Positions 35,994-45,468 of a stretch of DNA of 64,000 bases are shown here, one piece after another (position 1 is the stretch's first letter; each line of letters starts with the position of its first letter). The notes below the pieces were generated by a model. It did not search any database. It was not told where the DNA came from and saw nothing but the letters and a program-made list of their open reading frames with translations. The position numbers and the translations under genes are program-made. Origin of the DNA: JBNIDL01 sp050108195 (GTDB taxonomy: Bacteria; Pseudomonadota; Gammaproteobacteria; Enterobacterales; Enterobacteriaceae); NCBI GenBank assembly GCA_050108195.1, contig JBNIDL010000001.1, forward strand, positions 124,001 to 188,000, written 5' to 3'.

Positions 35994-37409
35994 ATGATTA
36001 TTACTAGATTTGCACCAAGTCCAACTGGAAATTTGCACATTGGAAATATAAGAACAGCTTTATATTCTTGGCTATTTGCTAAATCAAACAATGGAAAGTT
36101 CTTAATAAGAATAGAAGACACAGATAAAAAGAGGTCTAAAAGTAATTTTGCTAAATCTATAATAAAAATAATTAAATGGTTAAAATTAGATTGGGATAAT
36201 AAAATATACTATCAAAGTAAAAGAAAAAAAAAATATGAAAAATATTTAAAATATATGTTAAAAACAGGATTAGCATATAAATGTTTTTGCTCAAAAGAAA
36301 GACTATTAAATATAAAAAAAATGCAAATTTTAAATAAAATAAAACCTAAATATGATCTTTTTTGCAGATATAAAAAAAATTACTTAAAGTTACATAATAA
36401 ATTCGTTATAAGAGCAAAAATGCCAAAATCAGGAATAACTAGTTTTAATGATTTTGTATATGGTAATTTAACAATAAATAATAAAGAATTAGATGATTTT
36501 ATAATTTGTCGTTCTAATGGAGATTTTACTTATAATTTTTGTTGCGCAATAGATGATTACGAAATGAAAATATCTCATGTAATTCGTGGAGAAGATCATT
36601 TAAATAACACACCTAAACAAATAAATTTATTGAGTTTATTAAATTTAAAGTTTCCTAAATATATTCATTTACCAATAATATTAAATTCATTTAATAAGAA
36701 ACTATCAAAAAAAAATTTAGAATCTAATATAAAATTTTATAAAGAAGAAGGAATACTATCAGAATCTTTATTAAATTATTTACTAAGATTAGGATGGTCT
36801 TACAAAAATAAAGAAATTTTTACAATAGATGAAATGAAAAAGTATTTTTCTATAAAATCAATAAAAAAATCTCCATGTAAAATAAATTTTAAAAAATTAC
36901 TTTGGATAAATAAAGAAAAAATAAAATTATATAGTACGAAAAAAATAAAAAAAATTTTAATAAATTTTTTAAAAAAAATGAAAATAAATTATCCAAAAAG
37001 ATTGTCAAAAATAATAGATTTAGTTAAATTTAGGTGTAATACAATAAAAGAGATAGTCACTGATTTTAAATATTTATATGAAGGATTTTATATAGAAAAA
37101 GAAATTATATTTTCTAACTTTCATAAATTTGACATAAATATCCTGTATTTTATATATAAAGTTTTTTCTGAAATTAATAAATTTACTTATGATTCTATAA
37201 ACGAAATTTTTAAAAAAATAAAAAATAATTTAAAAAAAGATATAAGTTTTGTATATAGATTAATAAGATTAATTATAACAGGTTCAGAAAGTACTCCTAA
37301 TTTAAAAAAAATACTAATTATTTTAGGACAGAAGGATGTTTTAAAAAGAATATATTTTATTATAAAAACTTTAGAAAAAGATAAAAGAAAATGCCTGGAA
37401 ATACTATAG
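35994..37409 (+). CDS. gltX: Glutamyl-tRNA synthetase
   Basis: Class I synthetase for tRNA-Glu. Its 471 residues equal the E. coli enzyme. RFAPSPTGNLHIGN includes the HIGH-type motif, and NKKLSKKNLE is the KMSKS-type loop. Possible zinc-site Cys are in YKCFCSKER and LFCRYKKNY. AAGGG lies 8 bases before the ATG. The gene is divergent from the tRNA pair as in E. coli. Its TAG stop lies 19 bases inside aroC in another frame. Confidence 0.97.
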   Translation: MIITRFAPSPTGNLHIGNIRTALYSWLFAKSNNGKFLIRIEDTDKKRSKSNFAKSIIKIIKWLKLDWDNKIYYQSKRKKKYEKYLKYMLKTGLAYKCFCSKERLLNIKKMQILNKIKPKYDLFCRYKKNYLKLHNKFVIRAKMPKSGITSFNDFVYGNLTINNKELDDFIICRSNGDFTYNFCCAIDDYEMKISHVIRGEDHLNNTPKQINLLSLLNLKFPKYIHLPIILNSFNKKLSKKNLESNIKFYKEEGILSESLLNYLLRLGWSYKNKEIFTIDEMKKYFSIKSIKKSPCKINFKKLLWINKEKIKLYSTKKIKKILINFLKKMKINYPKRLSKIIDLVKFRCNTIKEIVTDFKYLYEGFYIEKEIIFSNFHKFDINILYFIYKVFSEINKFTYDSINEIFKKIKNNLKKDISFVYRLIRLIITGSESTPNLKKILIILGQKDVLKRIYFIIKTLEKDKRKCLEIL

Positions 37410-38467
37410 GAAAATTATTTAAAGTAACGACTTTTGGTGAATCACATGGTTATGCAATTGGAGGTATAATAGACGGATGTCCTCCAGGATTATTTATAAA
37501 TGTAAAAGATATACAAAATGATCTAAATAAAAGAAGGCCAAATGGTAAAAACTATTTGACTGAAAGAAATGAAAAAGATAAAGTAAGGTTTTTGTCTGGT
37601 ATATTTAATAATGTTACTACAGGAACAAGTATAGGTTTTATTGTAATTAATAAAGATTGCAATACCCTTGATTATGAAATGTTAAAAAATATATATAGAC
37701 CTAGTCATGCAGATTACACATATTATAATAAATATAAAATAAGAGATCACAGAGGTGGAGGTAGATCATCTGGAAGGGAAACAATTTCAAGAATTGTAGC
37801 AGGATCTATAGCAAAAAAATATTTAAAAATAAAAACAAAAATAAAAGTTTATACTTATTTGTCACAAATAGGTAATATATCTTGTGATAATATATATCAT
37901 AACAAAATTTCTAGAAGTAATTTTTTTTTTGGAGATTTTAAAAAAATATCTAAAGTAAGAAAATTAATAAGAAAATTGAAAAAAAATGGGGATTCTATAG
38001 GAGGTAAGATTACCTTAGTTGCAGAAGATGTTCCGGTTGGATTAGGTGAGCCAGTTTTTGACAAATTAGATGCTGATTTATCACATTCCATAATGAGTAT
38101 AGGAGGAACTAAAGGAATAGAAATAGGTTATGGATTTAAGTTTATAAAAAAAAAGGGAAGTTCAGTAAGAGACGAAATGAATAATTTAACTACTTTTACA
38201 ACTAATTATTCAGGGGGTATATTAGGAGGCATAAGTAGTGGTCAACCTATCGTTTTAAATGTAGCATTTAAACCGACATCCAGTATAAATAAAAAATGTT
38301 GCACAATAGATTACAATAATAATTTAATTAGAAATCTCAAAATTTCTAATAGAAGGCATGATCCATGTATTGCAATAAGAGCAGTACCTATAGTTGAATC
38401 AATGTTTTATATTACTATTATGGATCATTATCTAAGACATAAATCTCAATGTAATTTAATAAAATAA
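37391..38467 (+). CDS. aroC: Chorismate synthase
   Basis: Converts EPSP to chorismate with reduced FMN, the last shikimate step before aromatic amino acids, folate and quinones. The 358 residues (361 in E. coli) show GNTIGKLFKVTTFGESHG, RGGGRSSGRET and GRHDPC-type (NRRHDPC) signatures. The start overlaps gltX by 19 bases, set by the conserved N-terminus. The C-terminus is a few residues shorter than in E. coli. fabB follows after 26 bases. Confidence 0.98.
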   Translation: MPGNTIGKLFKVTTFGESHGYAIGGIIDGCPPGLFINVKDIQNDLNKRRPNGKNYLTERNEKDKVRFLSGIFNNVTTGTSIGFIVINKDCNTLDYEMLKNIYRPSHADYTYYNKYKIRDHRGGGRSSGRETISRIVAGSIAKKYLKIKTKIKVYTYLSQIGNISCDNIYHNKISRSNFFFGDFKKISKVRKLIRKLKKNGDSIGGKITLVAEDVPVGLGEPVFDKLDADLSHSIMSIGGTKGIEIGYGFKFIKKKGSSVRDEMNNLTTFTTNYSGGILGGISSGQPIVLNVAFKPTSSINKKCCTIDYNNNLIRNLKISNRRHDPCIAIRAVPIVESMFYITIMDHYLRHKSQCNLIK

Positions 38468-38493
38468 ATTTATAATAAAAATCTTATATTTTA

Positions 38494-39714
38494 ATGAAGA
38501 GAGTTGTAATAACTGGAATAGGTATAGTTTCTAGTATAGGTAATAGTAAAAAAAAAGTGTTATATTCATTGAAAAATGGAAAATCTGGTATATCTTACTC
38601 AGAAGAATTAAAAGAACTTGGTCTAAAAAGTAATGTATGGGGTAAAATTGAAGTAGACAAGATTAAATTAAATAAAAAAAGAATTTTCAGATTTATGAAC
38701 GACGGAAGTGTTTATGCGTACTTGTCTATGAAAAAAGCTATAAAAGATTCAAAATTAACAAACGATATAATTTCTAATATTAATACAGGTTTAATAATAG
38801 GATGTGGAGGTGGAACTCCAAAAACTCATTTCAACTGGGTAAGTAATTTAAAAAAAAAATTAAAAAAAAAAGTAAGTCCATACACAATTATAAAAACAAT
38901 GCCTTCTAATGCTTGTGCTTGTTTATCTACTTTATTTAAAATTAAAGGCATAAGTTATTCAATTAGTTCAGCATGTTCTACATCTACTAATTGTATAGGA
39001 AATGCATTTGAAATAATAAGATTAGGTAAACAAAATTTAATGTTTACAGGAGGTTGTGAGGAATTATGTTGGGAAATGGCTTGTGAATTTGATTCTATGA
39101 ATGCTTTATCATCTAAATATAATAAATCACCTGAAAAATCTTCTAGAGTTTATGATGTAAATAGAGATGGTTTTGTAATATCTGGTGGAGCAGGTATAAT
39201 AGTTTTGGAGGAGTTAAAACATGCATTATCTAGAAATGCTAAAATATACGGAGAAATTATAGGCTATGGTACCGCTTCTGATGGAGAAAATATGACAACA
39301 CCGTCAATAGACGGTGTTGTAAGATGTATGAAAATGGCATTAAATAAAATTAATTATTTAGATATAGATTATATAAATACACATGGTACTTCTACATTGG
39401 CTGGAGATATTACTGAAATTTTGGCTATAAAAAAAATATTTAAAAAATATAGACCTTATATATCTTCTACTAAATCAATTACAGGTCACTCTTTGGGAGC
39501 TTCTGGTGTACATGAAGTTATTTTTTCTTTATTAATGTTAGAAAATAATTTTATATCTCCTTGTATAAATATAGAAAAAATAGATGAAGAAGCAAAAAAT
39601 ATGAATATAGTAGAAAAAACTAAATTTTGTAAATTAGATACAATTATGACCAATAATTTAGGATTTGGGGGAGCAAATGCGACTTTAATTATTAAAAGAT
39701 ATCAACTTTTTTAA
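38494..39714 (+). CDS. fabB: 3-oxoacyl-[acyl-carrier-protein] synthase I
   Basis: Elongates acyl-ACP with malonyl-ACP, and FabB also handles the unsaturated branch in E. coli. The 406 residues are the same length as E. coli FabB. The catalytic triad is visible as Cys in ISSACSTST, His in NTHGTST and His in TGHSLGA, with the GFGGANATL glycine loop near the end. It fits the FabB rather than FabF branch because of the start KRVVITGIGIVSSIGN and its position between aroC and pdxB. Confidence 0.97.
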   Translation: MKRVVITGIGIVSSIGNSKKKVLYSLKNGKSGISYSEELKELGLKSNVWGKIEVDKIKLNKKRIFRFMNDGSVYAYLSMKKAIKDSKLTNDIISNINTGLIIGCGGGTPKTHFNWVSNLKKKLKKKVSPYTIIKTMPSNACACLSTLFKIKGISYSISSACSTSTNCIGNAFEIIRLGKQNLMFTGGCEELCWEMACEFDSMNALSSKYNKSPEKSSRVYDVNRDGFVISGGAGIIVLEELKHALSRNAKIYGEIIGYGTASDGENMTTPSIDGVVRCMKMALNKINYLDIDYINTHGTSTLAGDITEILAIKKIFKKYRPYISSTKSITGHSLGASGVHEVIFSLLMLENNFISPCINIEKIDEEAKNMNIVEKTKFCKLDTIMTNNLGFGGANATLIIKRYQLF

Positions 39715-39735
39715 ATAAATTTTTTAATATACTAT

Positions 39736-40854
39736 ATGAAAAAAAATAAAATTTTAATAGATAAAAGTGTATTTTTAGGAAAAAAAATATTTAGTAAAAT
39801 AGAGGAAAATGACGTAATAGTAAAAAAAAATGTCTCTAATGTTGATTTAAGTAAAATACATACTTTAATAACAAAATCTAATTTTAGAATAGACAAAAAT
39901 TTAATTAGAAACAGTAAAATTAAATTTATAGGATCAGCTACATCTGGGGTAGATCATGTGGATATAGATTTTTTAAAAAAAAAAAATATATTTTTTGCCT
40001 CAGCTACTGGAAGTAACTCTAAATCCGTCGTTGAATACGTTTTTACATCCTTATTATATTTATCTGAAAAACATAATTTTTTTTTAAAAGACAAAGTAGT
40101 AGGAATACTAGGAGTTGGTAATATAGGGCTTTCCTTAAGAAATAAATTAAGAGATTTCGGAATTCAAACTATGATATTTGATCCATTAAATAAAAAAATA
40201 AAAAAATTTGATGATTGTTTTCCTTTCGAGAAAATTATAAGTGACTCTGATATAATAACATTGCATACACCTCTAACCTATACAAAAGATTATCCAACTT
40301 ACCATATGATAGATAAATATGTTTTAGATTCTATAAAAGAAAATTCAATATTGATAAATACTTCTAGAGGAAGTGTTGTAGATAATTTTAGTTTGTTAAA
40401 AATTTTGAAAAATAAAAAAAAGATGTTTGTTGTATTAGATGTTTGGGAAAATGAACCTAATATTTCTTGTGATTTATTAAATTTTGTAGAAATAGGCACT
40501 CCACATATAGCTGGGCATAGCTTGGAAGGCAAATTATCAGGAACTATTAATATTTTTAAAAAATATTCAAATTTTATAAAAAAAAAAGTTTTTTTTAGAT
40601 TCAAAAAAAATTTACCTAAGTTTTGGATAAATAAAATAGAAATAAACAAAAAATTTGATCAAAAGTTATTTTATAATTTATCAAAGTTGTTTTTTAATAT
40701 AAATGAATATAATATGAAATTAAATAATAAAAATTTTATTAAACTTAGAAATAGTCATATCAGAAGAGAATGGTCTTCTTTAAGTATTAGAGTTTATGAC
40801 TGTTTTACTAAAAAAACTTTAGTTAAACTTGGTTTTAAATGTAGAAATAATTAA
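39736..40854 (+). CDS. pdxB: Erythronate-4-phosphate dehydrogenase
   Basis: Oxidises 4-phosphoerythronate, the second step of de novo vitamin B6 synthesis. The 372-residue protein (378 in E. coli) has the NAD-binding GILGVGNIGLSLRNKL, then INTSRGSVVDN with the catalytic Arg, LDVWENEP with the Glu and GTPHIAGHS with the His. The C-terminal PdxB-specific dimerisation domain follows. It pairs functionally with pdxJ at 16380 and uses erythrose 4-phosphate supplied by transketolase. Confidence 0.97.
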   Translation: MKKNKILIDKSVFLGKKIFSKIEENDVIVKKNVSNVDLSKIHTLITKSNFRIDKNLIRNSKIKFIGSATSGVDHVDIDFLKKKNIFFASATGSNSKSVVEYVFTSLLYLSEKHNFFLKDKVVGILGVGNIGLSLRNKLRDFGIQTMIFDPLNKKIKKFDDCFPFEKIISDSDIITLHTPLTYTKDYPTYHMIDKYVLDSIKENSILINTSRGSVVDNFSLLKILKNKKKMFVVLDVWENEPNISCDLLNFVEIGTPHIAGHSLEGKLSGTINIFKKYSNFIKKKVFFRFKKNLPKFWINKIEINKKFDQKLFYNLSKLFFNINEYNMKLNNKNFIKLRNSHIRREWSSLSIRVYDCFTKKTLVKLGFKCRNN

Positions 40855-40873
40855 ATTATAATGTTGAGAAAAA

Positions 40874-42154
40874 ATGTCAAATTTTGATTTAAACTTAAAT
40901 ACTCCAATTTCTGTTTGGCTAAAATATATATCATCATTACATAGTAAGATAGATTTGACTCTTGATAGAATTAAAATAGTAGCAAAAAGATTAAAAATAA
41001 TTAACAAGAATTATAGGCCTTTTATTATAACAATAGGTGGTACAAATGGTAAAGGTACAACATCTAGATTAATTGAATTAATATTAATAAATTCTGGAAA
41101 AAAAGTTGGTGTTTATAGTTCACCACATTTAATTAAATACGAAGAAAGAGCTAGAATACAAGGTAAAAATGTAAGTAGTAAATTACATGTTAAAGCAATG
41201 TATGAAGTAGAAAAAAAAAGAGGTGATATTCCTTTAACTTATTTTGAATTCAGTACTTTATCTATAATTTATATTTTTTATTCTATAAAATTAGATGTAT
41301 TAATATTAGAAATTGGAATGGGAGGAATGTTTGATGCTGTTAATATAATAGAAAATGATATATCTGTAATTACTAGTGTTAGTTATGATCATACTTCTTA
41401 TTTAGGAAATTCTATAGAAGATATAGCTTTGGAAAAATCTGGAATATTTAGATATAAGAAAGATGCTGTTATAGGAGAGAAATTTAACATTTCTCAACTT
41501 TATTACATGTCTAACTTTATAAAATCATATATTTATGCAATTAATAAAAACTGGTCTATAAGTATATTTAAAAATTTTTGGTTATGGAAAAATAACAAGT
41601 ATATATTAGAAATGCCAATTCCTAATATACCAATACAAAATGCAGCTACAGCTTTAGCTGTTATTCATAGACTTCCATTTTTTAACATATCTTATAAAAA
41701 TATTTTTAATTGTGTTAAGCAAGCCAACTTGCCTGGAAGATTTCAAATAATAAATAAAAAACCAATTATAGTATTAGATGTAGCACATAACCCTCAATCC
41801 TCTCTATATTTGTCAAAAAAAATAAAAAATTTAAATATTTCGGGAAATATTTACGTAATAATAGGTATGTTAAAAGATAAAGATATTTTTAATACCATAA
41901 AATATTTTAAAAAATACGTTGAAATAAAATTATGGATATGTATTTCATTAAAAAACAAAAGAGGAGCTAATTCTAAATATATATCATCTAATTTTGTAGA
42001 AAGCGAAAAATATGAAAATTTTTCTAAAATTTTAAAGGCTTGGAAAAAGTTAAAAAAAATACTTAATAAAGAAGATTGTGTAGTAATTTTTGGATCTTTT
42101 AAAACAGTTTCTTTATTTTTTAGTAAAATTTTTTATAAAAAATTTTCTATTTAA
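40874..42154 (+). CDS. folC: Folylpolyglutamate/dihydrofolate synthase
   Basis: Adds glutamate to dihydropteroate and to folates. It has 426 residues (422 in E. coli). The P-loop is GGTNGKGTTSRL near residue 54. VYSSPHLIKYEERARI, LEIGMGGMFDAVN, SYDHTSYLG and DVAHNPQSS are all Mur-ligase-like family blocks. The E. coli genes between pdxB and folC (usg, truA, dedA, accD) are missing here. The 3' end overlaps pta by 8 bases on the opposite strand. Confidence 0.96.
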   Translation: MSNFDLNLNTPISVWLKYISSLHSKIDLTLDRIKIVAKRLKIINKNYRPFIITIGGTNGKGTTSRLIELILINSGKKVGVYSSPHLIKYEERARIQGKNVSSKLHVKAMYEVEKKRGDIPLTYFEFSTLSIIYIFYSIKLDVLILEIGMGGMFDAVNIIENDISVITSVSYDHTSYLGNSIEDIALEKSGIFRYKKDAVIGEKFNISQLYYMSNFIKSYIYAINKNWSISIFKNFWLWKNNKYILEMPIPNIPIQNAATALAVIHRLPFFNISYKNIFNCVKQANLPGRFQIINKKPIIVLDVAHNPQSSLYLSKKIKNLNISGNIYVIIGMLKDKDIFNTIKYFKKYVEIKLWICISLKNKRGANSKYISSNFVESEKYENFSKILKAWKKLKKILNKEDCVVIFGSFKTVSLFFSKIFYKKFSI

Positions 42155-43178
42155 TAAAACTAGATTGAATAGCTGTGACTGCTATAGTATAAACTATATC
42201 TTCAACTGAAGCTCCTCTAGATAAATCGTTTACAGGTTGGTTTATACCTTGTAAAATAGGGCCTATTGAAAGTATTTTAGCAGATCTTTGAACGGCTTTA
42301 TATGTAGTGTTTCCAGTATTTAAATCAGGAAATATTATTACGTTAGCTTCACCTTTTAAAGGCGAATTTGGAGATTTTATTTTAGAAATTTTTGGAATAA
42401 CAGCTGCATCATATTGAATCGGACCATCTATTATTATTTTTGGATTTTTTTCTTTTACAATTTCTGTAGCTATTTTTATTTTTTCCACTTCATATTTATT
42501 ACTAGAATTTCCGGTAGAATAAGAAATCATAGCTACCATTGCAGGATTAATTCCAAATATATTAGCTGAATAAGCAGATTGTATTGCTATTTCAGATAAT
42601 TGTTCAGATGTAGGATTTATATTTACTGCACAATCCCCATATACCAATACTTTTTTTTCAAATAACATGAAAAATATAGAAGAAACGAATGAATTGTTAC
42701 TATTACTTTTTATTATTTGTAATGCAGGTCTTATCGTATTTGCTGTTGTATGTGAAATACCGGATACAATTCCATCTACTTCTTTATTTTTTAGAATTAA
42801 AGTAGCTAAAACTATGTTGTCTTTCACTTGTTCTTTAGCTAATTTTTTTATCATTCCTTTGTGCTTTCTTAATTCTATTAATTTATCTATATATTTTTCT
42901 CTTATTGAGTCAGGGTCTATTATTTTAATATTTTTATTTATTTTTATTTTGTTTTTTTCTGATATTTTTTTTATTTTTTCTTTTTTACCTAATAAAAAAC
43001 AATTAGCTATTTTATTTTCTTCACACAAAGAAGCAGCTTTTATTATTTTCTTTTCTTCTCCTTCAGGCAATAAAATAGTTTTATTAATTTTTTTTGCTTT
43101 TTTTATCAAATTATATCTAAAAAAATAGGATGATTGTTTGATGTTTTTTATTAAATCGCCTTTTAAATTCTTTTCCAT
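42147..43178 (-). CDS. pta: Phosphate acetyltransferase, catalytic domain only
   Basis: Interconverts acetyl-CoA and acetyl phosphate. The 343-residue protein corresponds to the C-terminal PTA/PTB domain, with TILLPEGEEKKIIKAA near the start, VDGIVSGISHTTANTIRPALQ in the middle, and the C-terminal IIFPDLNTGNT and GPILQGINQPVNDLSRGAS. E. coli Pta is 714 residues, with an N-terminal P-loop-like and DRTGG part that is entirely missing here. Only 67 bases separate it from ackA upstream, so there is no room for a remnant. Short, single-domain Pta enzymes exist in many bacteria and are active. Confidence 0.95.
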   Translation of the reverse strand: MEKNLKGDLIKNIKQSSYFFRYNLIKKAKKINKTILLPEGEEKKIIKAASLCEENKIANCFLLGKKEKIKKISEKNKIKINKNIKIIDPDSIREKYIDKLIELRKHKGMIKKLAKEQVKDNIVLATLILKNKEVDGIVSGISHTTANTIRPALQIIKSNSNNSFVSSIFFMLFEKKVLVYGDCAVNINPTSEQLSEIAIQSAYSANIFGINPAMVAMISYSTGNSSNKYEVEKIKIATEIVKEKNPKIIIDGPIQYDAAVIPKISKIKSPNSPLKGEANVIIFPDLNTGNTTYKAVQRSAKILSIGPILQGINQPVNDLSRGASVEDIVYTIAVTAIQSSFIK

Positions 43179-43245
43179 TTATTTAAATAATTTTTTTTAT
43201 TAATATTCTAATTAGATATAATATTATATAGCATAAATATATTTT

Positions 43246-44439
43246 TTATGTAACTAATTTCTCCGCTTTTTTAGCTATCATTAATTCTTCTTCAGTATGG
43301 ATAATTATTATTTTTCTACTTTTTTTTTTACTTATTATTTTGTATTCATTTAGACTATTAAAATAATTTTTTTTTTTTTCTAAGTAAAATTTTAATATTT
43401 CTAATTTTTTTATAACCTTTTCTCTTATTATTGAAGAGTTTTCTCCTATACCACCTGTAAACGTTATGGCATCTATGTTTTTTATTAAAGTAGTGTAAGA
43501 TGCTATATATTTAGCAAGTCTGTGAACGTACATATTTATAGCTAATTTACATTTTTTATTTTTTTTATAGTTTTTTTCTATATATCTACAATCGTTGGTT
43601 TTTTCAGTTATTCCTAGGAAACCTGATTTTTTGTTTAAAATATTTTTAATTTTGTTGATAGAATAATTTAAATTTTTATTAAGATAAAATATTATAGATG
43701 GATCTATATCTCCACATCTAGTGCCCATAATTAAACCTTCTAGTGGTGTCATTCCCATAGAAGTATCAACACATTTACCGTTTTTTATAACAGATACAGA
43801 GCTTCCATTTCCTAAATGACAAGATATAAAGTTAATTTCATAAATTGGTTTTTTTATTATATTTGATAACTTATTTAAAATATATTCATGACTTATGCCA
43901 TGAGCTCCATACTTTCTAATATTATATTTTTTATATAAATTATAAGGTATAGCGTACATATACGATGTTTTAGGAATAGTTTTATAAAAAGAAGTATCAA
44001 AAACTGCTACATTTTTTTTTTTTAATTTAGGAAATATTTTTAAACATATTTTTATACCCAATATATTAAATGGATTATGTAATGGAGCTAAATTAGAGCA
44101 TTTTTCTAACTCTTTTAAATTTTCTTTATTTATTAAGATTGGATTTAAAAAAAAATTCCCTCCATGTACCACTCTATGACCGATTGCTAATATATTTAAA
44201 TAACTCTTAGATGCTAATAATTTACATATTATAAATTTTATTGAATCTTCATATTTATTTTTTTTTATTTTTATTTCGGTTTTATATATTTTTTTTTTTT
44301 TTATATAGTTAATTACAATTAAATTATTATTAAACTCTAAAATTCCAGAAATTATTTTTTTTTCATTTGCAATATTAAGTAAGGCAAATTTTATAGAAGA
44401 ACTACCACAATTTATAACTAAAACTAATTTTTTTTCCAT
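43246..44439 (-). CDS. ackA: Acetate kinase
   Basis: Makes ATP from acetyl phosphate, with acetate as product. The 397 residues match E. coli (400). VINCGSSSIKFAL starts the protein; GHRVVHGGN, DTSFYKTIP, YGAHGISHEY, HLGNGSSV and MGTRCGDIDP cover substrate and nucleotide sites. With pta it forms the acetate pathway, giving substrate-level ATP beside the respiratory complex I. It is divergent from the nuo operon across 130 A/T-rich bases. Confidence 0.98.
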   Translation of the reverse strand: MEKKLVLVINCGSSSIKFALLNIANEKKIISGILEFNNNLIVINYIKKKKIYKTEIKIKKNKYEDSIKFIICKLLASKSYLNILAIGHRVVHGGNFFLNPILINKENLKELEKCSNLAPLHNPFNILGIKICLKIFPKLKKKNVAVFDTSFYKTIPKTSYMYAIPYNLYKKYNIRKYGAHGISHEYILNKLSNIIKKPIYEINFISCHLGNGSSVSVIKNGKCVDTSMGMTPLEGLIMGTRCGDIDPSIIFYLNKNLNYSINKIKNILNKKSGFLGITEKTNDCRYIEKNYKKNKKCKLAINMYVHRLAKYIASYTTLIKNIDAITFTGGIGENSSIIREKVIKKLEILKFYLEKKKNYFNSLNEYKIISKKKSRKIIIIHTEEELMIAKKAEKLVT

Positions 44440-44569
44440 AATTATGAAAATATTTTTGAATAAATGATAATTTTTTTAATATAATTATATTATAATTTAT
44501 ATTAAAAAAAAATACTAAATGATATAATATGTTTTATTTCTTAAAAAAAATTAATAAATAAAGGTAGAA

Positions 44570-44914
44570 ATGTTATTTTTGAAAATTTTTATTTTTTTCT
44601 TTTTTTTTGTTTTATTTATTTTATTTATTTTTTTAAAAAAAAAAGTATTAAAATACAAAAACAATAAATCTAAAAATATACAATTTGAATCGGGTGTTAA
44701 GCCGTTCAATAACAGCAACAAAAATTTTTTTGTGAATTATTATTTGTTTTTATCACTTTTTATAATATTTGATATAGAAACTGTATATTTATATTTATTA
44801 TCAACTCAAATAATAGATATTGGCTGGATAGGTTTTTTAGAAGTTTTTTCTTTTATATTCACTTTGTTAATTTGTATTTTATATATTATAAAAAGTAAAA
44901 GTTTAAATTTATAA
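44570..44914 (+). CDS. nuoA: NADH-quinone oxidoreductase subunit A
   Basis: Small membrane subunit of complex I near the quinone site. The 114-residue protein has three hydrophobic helices and the typical FESGVKP loop, and IIFDIETVYLYLL in helix 2 keeps the conserved acidic residues. E. coli NuoA is 147 residues, longer at both ends. The first gene of the operon, it is preceded by AAGG 5 bases from the ATG. A TATAAT at 44523-44528 may be the -10 element, but I saw no convincing -35. Confidence 0.93.
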   Translation: MLFLKIFIFFFFFVLFILFIFLKKKVLKYKNNKSKNIQFESGVKPFNNSNKNFFVNYYLFLSLFIIFDIETVYLYLLSTQIIDIGWIGFLEVFSFIFTLLICILYIIKSKSLNL

Positions 44915-44934
44915 ATTTATTAAAAAAACTTAAT

Positions 44935-45432
44935 ATGAACAATTTTAAATTAAAAAAAGCAAATATATTTATTGATAAACTAAAAAATATAATTAATAAA
45001 ATAATAAATTGGGGAAGATGTAATTCTATATGGCCTTATAATTTTGGTTTATCTTGTTGCTACGTAGAAATGGTTACAACATTTACTTCGTTCCATGATA
45101 TAGCAAGATTTGGTTCTGAAGTTATAAGACCATCGCCAAGACAATCGGATTTAATGGTAATAGCAGGTACTCCATTTTTAAAAATGATACCAATAATAAA
45201 AAGGCTATATGATCAGATGTTAGAGCCTAAATGGGTTATATCTATGGGATCTTGTTCTAATTCAGGAGGAATGTACGATGTTTATTCTGTTGTTCAAGGA
45301 ATAGATAGAATTTTGCCTGTAGACATTTATATACCTGGATGCCCACCTAGACCAGAATCTTATATTCAAGCAATAATGTTATTAAAAAAATCAATAAATA
45401 AAAAAAGACCCTTATCATACACAATTAAATAG
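44935..45432 (+). CDS. nuoB: NADH-quinone oxidoreductase subunit B
   Basis: Carries the terminal [4Fe-4S] cluster N2 that reduces quinone. In 165 residues it has the adjacent Cys pair in SCCYVEMV, then SMGSCSNSGGMYD and PGCPPRPESYIQA, giving all four N2 ligands. It lacks the N- and C-terminal extensions of E. coli NuoB (220). The stop is TAG. nuoCD follows. Confidence 0.98.
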   Translation: MNNFKLKKANIFIDKLKNIINKIINWGRCNSIWPYNFGLSCCYVEMVTTFTSFHDIARFGSEVIRPSPRQSDLMVIAGTPFLKMIPIIKRLYDQMLEPKWVISMGSCSNSGGMYDVYSVVQGIDRILPVDIYIPGCPPRPESYIQAIMLLKKSINKKRPLSYTIK

Positions 45433-45468
45433 TATTTTTTAAAAAATTTGTATATTTTTGCGAAAAAT

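Noticed and set aside
42667..43128. 153-codon plus-strand frame with hydrophobic stretches opposite pta
   Set aside because: The apparent membrane segments come from the antisense of Lys-rich pta codons; no family match is visible.
45448..45468. TTG start for nuoC seven codons before the ATG
   Set aside because: No ribosome binding site and no family similarity in the extra residues; the ATG at 45469 is simpler.
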